Assembly (NCBI GenBank): GCA_024449915.1
Contig: JAMZAV010000053.1
Location: forward strand, 703,999 to 767,998
Source: Sweltsa coloradensis
Taxonomy: Eukaryota > Arthropoda > Insecta > Plecoptera > Chloroperlidae
Length of the DNA: 64,000 bases
Direction of reading: 5' to 3'
The notes under the pieces are model-generated. The model was not told the origin of the DNA. It was given only the letters and a program-made list of their open reading frames with translations, and made no database searches. Shown here piece by piece: positions 39,901-51,900 of this stretch (the first letter of the stretch is position 1; every line of letters starts with the position of its first letter). Made by a program: the position numbers and the translations under genes.

Positions 39901-42900
39901 GTGCGGTTTCGGCGGGCCAATAAGCGATCGGTATTTTAAATCGGGGACCGCTGATTGGCTGTAATCCACCCGTCGGTGACGTCAGCATCTGCTTACTTGC
40001 TTCGGAACAACTATAGAAGTTCCCCTCTTTGTATGATAAACAATGTTTGAAGCCATACAACACAGCCAGAGCTCTTCGTGTTCGAAATTATTATAGTGTA
40101 AGGCCCGTGATTTTTATGATTTAACAAAACAATAATGTGTAACCTAAGCTTAATTTTTATCAAGTTCTAGGAGATCATGATTTATTAATTAATGTTAATT
40201 ACAATACAATATACATTATTAATATCCTGCGTATCGATGAAAATACTGACGAGACATATTCTAAAGTTTTATTATATCATTCAAAGATTATATATAAATT
40301 CGAGTCAACAAATCCATCCAAGCGTGGTCGGAGATTTTCCGGCGCTCGTCATTGTCGTTGGTATATCGAATTTCAAAAGGACATAACGTATGAGAAATTC
40401 CATATTTTATCATATTGTCAAACTAAAGTATTTGTAAAACTCAAAGCAATTTTTAGTCTAGCTGGAGGAAATACAACAAGAATATTTGAAAAGAAATGTT
40501 AGTTGTTAGATGAAACTCACTAACCATAATATATTTTATTGGAATTTATTAAAAGATATTCGAAGGAAGTTCTATATGATCTAGAAAATGTACATCAACA
40601 TCTATAAAAGAGATACCAGAGTTCGAAGTCTGAGCTGCTTGTTTGTAGTTTGGGCGCTGACCTGAAGACGAGCGACAGACAGTACATTCAGAAATATTTC
40701 TCCACTTCCGTCAGTGCTTTGATATTACTGACAAACACCCAAACCAAAAAGTATCAAAGCCGAAAATAAAAACTTTGACTTGTGTTGGTTGGACCAATAA
40801 CTAATCTCCTTTCTTAATAACACAGTATATTGCGAGAATTGTTTGCTAAATAGGGATCTATGGGCAACGGCCAAGGTTAAACATAATCACAGTCTTTTGA
40901 GGGCGTTGTTTTTTCATACCGGGCAGAGAGCTTGGTTTTATTAATTGGTCTCCAGGAGAGACGTGTGTTTCGCTTTCAGTTTTTTTCATCATAGCAAAAG
41001 GTATATATTCTAGACGTATCTTATCTATGTATATTCCCATTCAATGCATCAAAAACAACAAATCAATTTATTTGTTTTCCACATTATTTTTCCCTTCAGA
41101 TACTTCTTTCACTCATCCTCTGATTCTGACGACGACTCAGTGCGTTTTCTGGTTCAAATCGTTTGGGTATGACCACAATACTACTGAATTTTTAGTTTCC
41201 ATTTATTAATCCGATTAAAGGGAATTTTATTTAAAACATTATGAATTGAAATTGTGTTTGTATATATCCGTAGCCTAGGTAGACGAAAAAATTTTAAAAT
41301 CGAGGTATCCTCTTTTTTAATGACATCAGTCTGATCTAGGATTGATAATTTACTTACTGTTCGGTAAAGAAATGATAACAGCTGTGAGGTAGCGTCATAA
41401 ATGGGAGGTAGATAATCTATCTTGTATATAGAAGGGGTCGTGGGAGGAGATACATTATGGTAAAGAGGATATTTAGTTTTGTCAAATTGAGTCTACGGTA
41501 TCGAAATGTTGACTCTGAAATGAATATGATTAAATGATTATGATTCCATCCACGTTTCATAATAGCTTAGTGGAGTGGGCTTCAAGGTAAAAGAGAGCGT
41601 GCGTTATAGTAAGAGAAACTGGATAGTTCATATTGCACATGCAACTTGTCTCGATTGACCTCGTGGGCGCATCAACTGGGCCGTGAAGGGGGAATATCGA
41701 TCACTGTCTAGACTTCTCAGCATAATTATGTTAATAACTTATAACGACTTTCGAGAGTCGAAGTTACTTCATTAATGCATAATATAGTTTTGCGACATGA
41801 GTTTGGTAATTAACCTATGCTATATTTGAAGTGCATTTCCTTGATAGTGATGACACATATGATTTAAAAACGCTAATGTGTGAAGGTTTATGGTTTAGTT
41901 AATTGCTTGGAAGATCAAACTAAAGGTCAAGTAACCTTTAATGGCTCGAGTTATTTTATGCAACCGCCGTTTTTTATTTTAATAAACTGCTTTTTAAAGT
42001 TGAAACATTGAGCAAGAACAAAATATGCCGAAATTAATTTAAATTCTATTTACTTTGACTGACTGTTGGTGAAAGTCATAGACAGCGCAATGTGAAGATA
42101 AGAAATCGATGTCAGAAAATTGATCACTTGCAATGATTAAATTTTAAATTTTATTCTAGCCCACACACATGTTCAAAGACATTCAAATAGAAATGTGTCG
42201 TGTTCAGAGGCCAGCAAGGTGTCCACATTTACTTTGTAAGACGAGAAATTAGTTATTTCTAAGAAGTTGTATTTATAAATTTATTTAAAACAGTTTGAAT
42301 ACAACATTTATGTAGTTTTAAATCAATCTAAATTTAAATTTGAAAATATTTGGTACACTTATAAAAACAGAACAACAGAGCCTAAACTTTATTTTGAAAA
42401 CATACAATCAAGGCTACCGATAGTAAATTAAATAAATTCAAGTGATAGTGCAAATTATGATTTTTTTTAAACACAATAGAACAATAATAACAAACATAAA
42501 GCGTAACTGATTAATAATTAATGAGATATCGAATTAGAAATAAGAAAGAATGATACAATTGAGAGAAAAAAAATAAAAGGAATTGTGGAAATTGAGAACT
42601 AAAAGCTGTGGAAAACGAATGAAGAGTGAACTTTTGGTTATTGATATTAGGTGAATTTATCAAAAGAAATTTAGGAAAGAGGTAAAGCTACTCCAAAGCA
42701 ACAGATATGCTTGTCTGTCGTTGAAAGTTTAAAGCTAGATAGTAATCTGGTAAAAATAAATGTTGGGTGATATTTAAATAGGTGCTAACTTTAAACAAAA
42801 AACTGGCGGTTGTGTTGCGTCTACACAAAGAAATGGTTGCACTGGTTAGGCTATGAGTGGTGGAAGATAAGGATAAATGGTAATAATTTCAATAAAGTAT

Positions 42901-45900
42901 ACCTCGGACGGCTTAAACACCTTTCGATGTTGTTCTTGAATTATGTTAATTATTTGTAAAAATCAAGAATTTCAACAAAAACTGATCAAAACTTTGAATC
43001 ACCAAACTTTTAATTGGAATCAAACTAGATGTCCTAGACCTAGATTCCAACAACAGTTCTCGTTAAAAGCAGAAATTCACTCATTGTTAAACTTCATAAA
43101 CCCAAGCCTGGTGTAAACTGTACGGATACGTCTTACACGGCATGACAAGTTCTTGTTACGTTAGTTCAAGATCGTCGTCTGATGTCGTTAGTGCACACGC
43201 AAGGTGACATCAAGAAAATGAGAGCAAACATTTTACATAATATTGCCGCTTGAGGGGGCTTGATGAAAGATTACCGAGACACTAACTGATTCTAGAATAC
43301 TATTCCTCCTACAGTTATATAAGGGATTTCCCTTTCCTTAAAGTCGTAAGAAGAGAACTGTGATGATTTTATTCAAATAGCTTCTTTATATCAAATTGAC
43401 ATATAATTTTGAGGTGTTTTATAAAGAAACAAATTAAATTCTTTGTTCTCGAATCCCGAATTATATTTTGGAGATATAATATATATTGCAAAATTAAATA
43501 ATCAGCTGTAAAACATAGGTTTGAATAACCTTTATAAAGGAAGCTCAGAAATAAGACATAGTAGTGAGTGTTTAGTGTTAAAACTTATATATTATGATAT
43601 ACCTCCAGACAGATTTCGCATAAACGTAAATAGAAGACTGTCACACAGATGTGGGGTGAAACTATTTAGTAGTAGACCTCTTGCAATCTGTCGGACATTT
43701 TATGAAGTTCAAATTTTTACTTTTTACCACATTAAAAAAACTTACATAATGAATCGACTAAAGGGGAGTTGTTCGTTTTTACTCAACCGAAAACGCCACA
43801 TTTAAAAAAAATTGTATTTGATTTAATAATTTTTAATCAAATTGTCACATTTATATTTTGAAATTAAAATAGTATGAATTCAAATGTTTTTATTTCACAA
43901 CCATGGTGACTATTTTTCAATAATATGGGTAATACTTTTAAAATTTTAATGAATTTCTAAACTTCACAAAAGAGTTCTGCTGTGTTAGTTGGCTTCAAGT
44001 TCATGTAACATTTAAAGTATAATCTATTTTGATTTAGAATTGATGGACTTAAAGCACCCTACCTTCGTCAATGTTCTATTAAAAGAGCTTCTTGGCCCGG
44101 GAACAAGTTTAAAACGTAATTTAAAACTTTCAACCACATCCACTACTTACATAAAATATTTTTCGTGTGAACTTCCTCGCCCATCATCAGTCGGAATCAG
44201 CCTGATACTGAGTAAGAAAGTGTCACCCGAAAATGTGTTTATGTAAGAAGTGGCCTTGGTTTAAAGTTTTTTAATAAACGTTTTAATTCGTGAATGTTGT
44301 AACATAAACAATGTTTTAATTTAGTATTTATCGTGTTGCAATAATAATATTTAACTTTTCAGGACGAAATAAGTTGAATCTATTGGTATATAGGTTAAAG
44401 ACACGTTGATTTTTAAAATTTCTTCTAGCTAGTCGATAGGAAAATACAGATGATTACTCGAGTACTATTCCGAGTGATCGGTCGTCTGGTCCTACGCGGA
44501 GGGCTCGGCGGTGGAGGCGGGGGAGGGGGTGGAGGCGACTCGGCGTCCTCGTCAAGTAGTGGAGGCGGCACCCCGGGCAGGCGGATTAGCATCACATTGC
44601 CTACCTACCCTCCTGGGGAAGACGATGACGAAGATGAAGACGAAGATGAGGCTGACGCTAAAACTGAGACGACTACGGTAAACAGTTCAACACAACGGAA
44701 TCAAATAGGACGGGTGACTGAGCAGATACTTGAGCATACTTGAATCAAGTCAATGTTTTATAGTGACATCATCTTTTCATCACTTGTTTGATAGCATGTT
44801 TTGGTTTTTACCATCTATATTTAGAGATTTTTACGGACTTTCCTCCCTAATATAAAAATCAGTATCATTACAAGGTTTTTAGTCAAAGATAACTCTTACA
44901 ATTTTAATTCCATTAAACCATTGAAAAAATCCACTCCATTCCTTAAAATAAATCCAACTTATTTAAGATTTTGCCCAATATATAATTTGTTATAATACCC
45001 ACAGTCTCACTAAATCCCGTTAAGTTTTAAAAATAGTCAAATACAACATCTAACAAAGCATTTTTGGATGCAAGATATGTTATCTATAAAATAATGACTA
45101 ATTTAAAATGAGTGCAATCAAATGTCTATCTTCACTAGTCCGAGCATGATAATAGTTTGTTTAATATTGTTTCGACATTTGACTTATGTTTTGGTTATAG
45201 CTATCATCTCATATCATACTTACTCACAAGCTTGGAAAATATCATCTCTTTGTATTTAGAATAACATTTTCTTTCTTTGGTCTGGTCACTTTACAATGGA
45301 AAACTAACCTCATAATACTAATGTGTGCTTGGTGATAATCTCTTGGGTAATGTTGCATCTTGAACGAATTTGATCTAACTTCATTTTGTATTCTTGCATG
45401 CTCAATTACTGGCTGTAAAAAAGTACTTCAAAATGGCAGTTTTTAGTTTGGTTTGAGAACTTGAAAGTAAATCGCTGGTTAAACACATTCGTATAAAAAT
45501 GTAACGTTATTTTGATGTAACAAACAACGAAAGATCCCATGTTATATCTAATGCATTTAAATTTGATTTGAAAATTCTGTACTTTATGAGATAAATATTT
45601 TGGGATAGATTCGTAAACGTAATTATTATATAATGTCCATGACAGTCTACTAAAAACAAAATGCTAAAACTTCAAACAAAATCTTACCAAAGAACTCAAT
45701 TTATTATTTTGAATACCGCATCAAAAAGTTAAATTATTAAATTGAGTTGTGCATATTTGCTCGTGTACGCAAACCGCATCTATATAAGCTAAACTCTTTT
45801 ACGACCTTTAAAAGAAATGTGCGTCTAAATAATATTGAATAATTATTTCGGTATGCTGGGATTTTTAAATCTAGCTTGGAAAAATATAGTAAGTAAAACG

Positions 45901-48900
45901 TATTTAAAAACGTATTTCTCTGTATAAGATCATTCTACATAAACTTCCCCCATGAACATATTGAAAACGTAAAATGTAAAACGAAAACCGTAAAACTTTC
46001 TATTTCATAAAATATATAAATAAACGTTTTGGGAGCTAAATTTTTTTTCAATACTTCTTACAAAAACTGCCATTAAGCTGTAGTTGAAAAGTAGCGGTAA
46101 AGGTAATTCAAGGTCAAATGTCGTAGTGATATTTCACGAGCTAGGCTTTCCTTGACACACCGTACACATACTTCACAACTAGTCTTTCGCTACTGGACGA
46201 GAATGACTTCATCGGCACGTGGCTATCTATTGCAATGTGTCTTCGACCCATCTGACTGCATGGGTCATACATAATAACATCATTATCTCATATGATTGAC
46301 AAATTATGAGACTGCATCTTGTTCATTTTGTTTGTGTTGGATCTCTTTCATTTGGACTGTTATTTGTGTGTATGACTTCCATCTCTATGCTTAAAACATG
46401 GATTTATATGTGTGTATGTCATCTTTCCTTCGTTGTGTATTTGTGTTATTAAAATATCTACCTTAATCTTGATGTAACATTAATCTTTTCCAATACTGGT
46501 CTAGAATATACTTTATGTTTCGTTCTTGTCAATTTCTGTTTGTGATAGCTTTAAGTTTTAGATTAACACTTTCTCCTGTGTTTGTTTTCAGATTTTTTTT
46601 TTATTTTATATAATGAAATTGCTAATCATTGTCTTTTTATTGTTTGAATTCCAAAAAAAAACATATTGAGTTTTCATTTATTCCTTAACAATGAATGACT
46701 TGCGACTTCAACTAAATTAGGTTTAAAAAGTAGGCTTGATTTTCATTGTATAGGACTATTTCTTTAACCTGCGTTGCAACATTTAAAGACTGTTTTTAAA
46801 ATTAATATTTTAGTACTAGGCCTACCTTTGAGGAAATGTGGAAAAAAAATTAGATTGCTGAAATAAGTGAGAGTTGAGCTGATGAATGATGAATGATATT
46901 TTGTTCCTAGTTAACCCTCTACTCATAACGTAATGAATATGTTTGCTTTGAAATGGTACGATCTTCTAACAGTTTCACGTAATCACGATTGCTTGCTTGC
47001 ACCATCACTTTAATACGTCAATCATTAAACACATTACTCACATTCATTTGTTTGCTGTAAAAATCTAGTTTGTTCTAAATTATATTATACAAAACCTTAT
47101 TGTCAAAGTTTTTAAAATATTTTGTTCAAAATTATTCAGCAATGTGATAGCAATAACATTATTCAAATAGGACCCTTCTTTACCATTATTCCGTTCATTT
47201 TATTATGATTTTTGAACAAAATTAATATGTTTGTTATTTTAATATGGGTTGATGTTTAATAATATATATGTTGATGATAGTTATTTCAAAATGAAATTTT
47301 AATGATAAAAAAAAAACAGTTGACATAATTAAGGGTGTGTTTTGTTTCATGACTATGGTGTTACTAACTATCGTGAACAGTTATTATCATTATTATATAA
47401 TTACAATGTATTTCTTTCTTTAGAACTTACAAAACGCGCTTGTATTTTATATTTATAAGTTTTCTTCCATTGTGTATTGGTATGAAAAACCAAAAATTAA
47501 TTCTTGAAATTTCTCCTTCAGTCTCAACATATTTTCATACCAATTAAAATGTGAGGCACGCATCATTCTATGGGTCTAAGTCAATAATATTAAAAAAAAC
47601 ATGTGTTTAGTCCAGCAATCGGTTGAAAAATAAGTTATCTCTCAGTGCAACCATTTTCCAAATCCATAGTTACAATTTGAAAGAACACCATTTAAAAAAA
47701 ATGGATGCACTGGCAAATAACTTCTATTACAACCGATTGCTGGGCTTAACACATCTGTTTTTTTTAATGGACTTTGACCCATAGAGTTCTGCGTGCCTCC
47801 TGTGTTGTATATAAGATTGTTGCACAATTATTCCTTTTGATAAGGAATGAACCTAAATCAGGTACGATTAATACACCATTTTATTTTAGTTATCTGATTT
47901 TTAAGGCTAACCTTACTTCGAGATAAGAATTGAATGTGTACATCGTTGATAAATTTACATTTGATATAAATAAACTATATTTTAACGTGTTTGACAGCGA
48001 CATACATTCACAAATTCATATGCCTCCCCATGAGGAAAATAACAATAATGTGTACAATAACTCTTGATTTCGTTTAAATTATATTTCTATTAGCTGAAAC
48101 TTGTTGTAGGCCCTAGGTGTAATTTATGTTATAAAAGGGTTTTAAAATGTTGAAATTATTTACACTTTCCATTAGGATATGAATTATTGGATGAGCGTAG
48201 CGAGCGAAGCGAAGATTCCATTTCACTACACTGGAGAAAATCCCGATTTTTTTTTTATCTATTTTTCTGTATGTATTTTGTGGTTTGTAACGATTCCGCT
48301 TAACGATACTCCATTACATGAAATTTTATGGAGGCTTCGAATCTCTGAACTTAGAACTGCACGTTTTTTGAGCGCAATCGAAAATATTTCTATTTAAATG
48401 CAACTTTGCGATTGTTTTTCGAATTGTTAAAATACTTCAACTATACACACTACATGTTTTTCTTCGTTTTAATGATTTTTTGCATAACTAATTATGAATC
48501 AAGTTTCGTGTAAATTTGACGCCATCGAAAATATTTTTGATATCGAATTGTCTTTTTTTTTCTTTTTTTAAAACAATTCTTTGACTTATAACACCTACAT
48601 GCTTTATCCTTTTGGAATAATTTTTTCACAGAACCTTAATTTTATGAATATATACATTCGTGTAAAATTTGTGCGCAATCGAATAATTATTTCTCATCAA
48701 AATTTCAAAATTACGACTTTTTCCTTTTTTAAAATTACGATTAATTAAAAAAATTTCAAATTTAAATTAATTTTTTATTTAATTTAATATAATTTTAAAA
48801 AATCTTCAACTAAGTAATGATTTTTTCACAGAACAACTGAAAATCCGCATAACACATGGCAGCTCAATGCACCAATTACGCTCATCCAACAACGCGCGGG

Positions 48901-51900
48901 ACTTAAGCGTTTTCCTAGTATTTAAAGTTTATAGAAAACATTTGTGTTGTTTTGATACCGGAAATCGGTCATGAAAAAGAGTTTGGACGTTGACGTTTTC
49001 TCGCACGTCAAGTCTTCTTTACTATCTTGAATCGGCCAGACGTTATTTGTGTAATTCGTGGTGATGTGTTACTTTGCGAGAATCGTCAGGCAGAATAATC
49101 CGGGCAGATATGATCTTATAGTTGCACGATCATTCGTTACAATTATCAACTGACAAAACAGTACACACGTTCATTTAATTTCTTCCTTTATAAATAAGTT
49201 TTATAACTGCATTAGATACACGTTGCGTACTAAATCATAGTTAATATTTTTGTGTCGATGTCTAAATTAGTAAATTCTACAATAAAGTTGTACGTGTAGG
49301 CCCTAATTGTCAAAATCATTGCACATTAATTATTAATTCAACAGAATCTCGATGATGGTGGAGGTGCCGGGTAATCGTCATCGTCATCATCATCGTCAAC
49401 GTCATCGTCATGGGCGTCATCAGTCATCACCAGCATCATCGTCATCATAAACATCAATATTAACATTTTATCTTGTTTTTTGCTATTGATATGTTTTCAA
49501 AATCCTTCTTTTGTTATCTTCAATGAAAGTTAGTGTCCAACATGCGTTATAATAACGTAATTATACATTTATCTTATGCATTTCTTACCCATTAATCGAA
49601 ATTGAAATAAACGACACACTAATAAGCTAATAATAAATAAATGATCACTGAGACGTTAAATATTAATTAGTTAATACACCAATTAAACTAAAGATTTTTA
49701 GTAAAACAACATTCATGTTATAATTATAATAATAATATGTATGCAGATATTTTAATGAAAATGAATTCATTTTGCAGCTGAAAGTGATGTTTAAAGTTGT
49801 TCTTGATCTTCACTCATTTGTCCCTAACAATGTTTGAGTTTTCACTTGTGGAAACTGATGAAACAAAAAAATCATTTTTATAAATAATACCGATTACATA
49901 AAATATAAAAAAATACACTTGCAAATATTAAGTAACTCGTGGCAACTTTCTAGAAGCGTTTTCTTTTCAATTAAGTTTAATTACAGATATACTAGAATAT
50001 CGCAATTAAAACATAATAATCGATAATGATAATGGAGATAATAATTCAGCATTGTTAAACAAACTTTTACTTATAATGCAAAACACATTTGAAATAAGTT
50101 AACACTGAAGAATAATAACTATATGATGTAACGATGCTGTACAGCGCCTACATTTAAAATATAAACAACTAACAATCGTGTGAAACTCAAAAACTCAAGT
50201 GTTGTGTGGCTCGTTAGTCGTTGGTCTTGTTGCTAGCGTATCTGCTTCCAATGCAGAAGGTCCAGGGTTCGATTCCCGCCGAAGTCAGAAGTTTTTTAAC
50301 TTCTGATTTGGACTTAAGTACATCAGTTCGTGTCTTAGGAGTTTGTAAACGGTAACTTTGGAGCCGTCCTAGCAACGAAGCACATACTACATTCAGAGTT
50401 GTTCTGAATCGGCCTTGTTGATTCTGGCGTTGATCCGCGTGTGTTCGCACTGTCCATACCACTGATTGCTATATTTCATATTAAAAATATCGGTCTTTGG
50501 TTGGTTATCGCTCACTCGTCGATTGCGTCGGGGCCTACAGGGTTGGCTTGGTCGCTTTGATTTACTGTCCCCCACTGAAAATCAGTTATATAACTGAGTG
50601 GGTAGACTCTAAATACAATTTATTTTATGAATTTATTTATTTTAAAACTAAAACGTGTCTTGCAATATAAATCGATTTGCAATAAAATAATCATCATCTA
50701 TATAATATTTGCTCTTGTCAACATTATGATAAAGCGTTTTCCATAAAAGTTTGCAATAATGATACTCGATCCCAGATATATGTACAGATGTACAGGTATT
50801 CTCAATCATACAATAATAAGCCAATAGCAATGTAACGACTCAATACATTTCAACTCACATTCATCGTATGCTTTAATTACAATTTCTATAGTAAAGTAAG
50901 TTTTTCATTTTACAAATAAAATTAAAATCACAAACACATTAAAATGTTGCTATGAATTCTGCTGACCCGGCGCCTCCACCAAAACTCCATATCACATTGG
51001 CGTGATTTATGACATTGTCATTTCATAACAAATTGAAGCAAATTTCAACCAAAATAATTTAATTAAAGTTTTACATTCTTAAACATACAAAATATAATGT
51101 CCACATGGGAAAGTGTATGGTAAATAATAACTTTTTGATAAAATAATAAATACAATCACCAACGCATTAAAATTTAATAATAAATTCTGCTAACCCGGCA
51201 ACTCCATCAAAATTCCCTATAATGTCGAGCGCGTTTAAAACAATTAACATTTTAAAAATCTTAACCAATAATAATTTAAGCACATTTAAATTTTTAAAAT
51301 GTACACTCTTTCAAACATTTCTAAACATCCGAAATATAATGGTCACATAAGATAAAAATAATAACTGCAAACCCTACACCTCCACCAAAATTCCCTTACA
51401 CGTCATCAGAGTGATCAAAACAAGTTGAATTTTTAAAATCTCAACAAATTTAATTGAAATAAAGATAAAGTACACAAATTTAAACATGCTTAAACTTATC
51501 AAATATAATGTCCGCAGGAGAAAATGTAAAATAAACCGGCTCCATCCGTCTCCTTCCTGCGTGATATTCCCTCATGTTGTTGACGCAATCCTTGTGCCCA
51601 CCAGGTCGGTTCTGACGCCAACGAGCTGAGCGGTGCCGAGTCTCAGAACAACGAGGTTCGCGTCCAGTACACCCAGATAGAACCGGACCAAGAACCGGCA
51701 GCTGACGACCAACAAGCTGACGCCGACGCCGAGGAAATTACCACCGACGATGAGGGCAGAAACAAACGATTCTTACCCTTCAACCTTGGAGGGGGTGGGG
51801 GATCTTCTAGCAGCGGTGGAGGATCGGGAAACTTCCTTTTCGACATCATTAGGGTAAGAGATGGAACCATGCGTTGTCGGTATACTTACCCCGCATGATT

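Larger units (their letters stand above)
44678..51604 (+). other. Intron 3 (6.9 kb)
   Basis: Phase-0 intron, gtaaac...ccaccag. It holds a foldback MITE (47554-47798), a Helentron-like element (48187-48919), a GTCATC microsatellite (about 49370-49450), a tRNA-derived SINE (about 50200-50630) and a diverged tandem array (50959-51560) that abuts exon 4. The stretch 44.75-47.5 kb shows no recognisable feature. Confidence 0.75.

Noticed and set aside
41100..41168. Exon candidate with Ser/Asp run between exons 2 and 3
   Set aside because: The acceptor is strong, but the phase-0 frame stops after seven codons, and the open frame (67 nt) would break the frame of the gene.
49345..49374. Alternative terminal exon ending in DDGGGAG
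   Set aside because: Only nine codons, poor pyrimidine tract, and it merges into a GTCATC microsatellite.
49370..49450. Poly-Asp coding on the minus strand
   Set aside because: It is a microsatellite read through. No minus-strand gene context.
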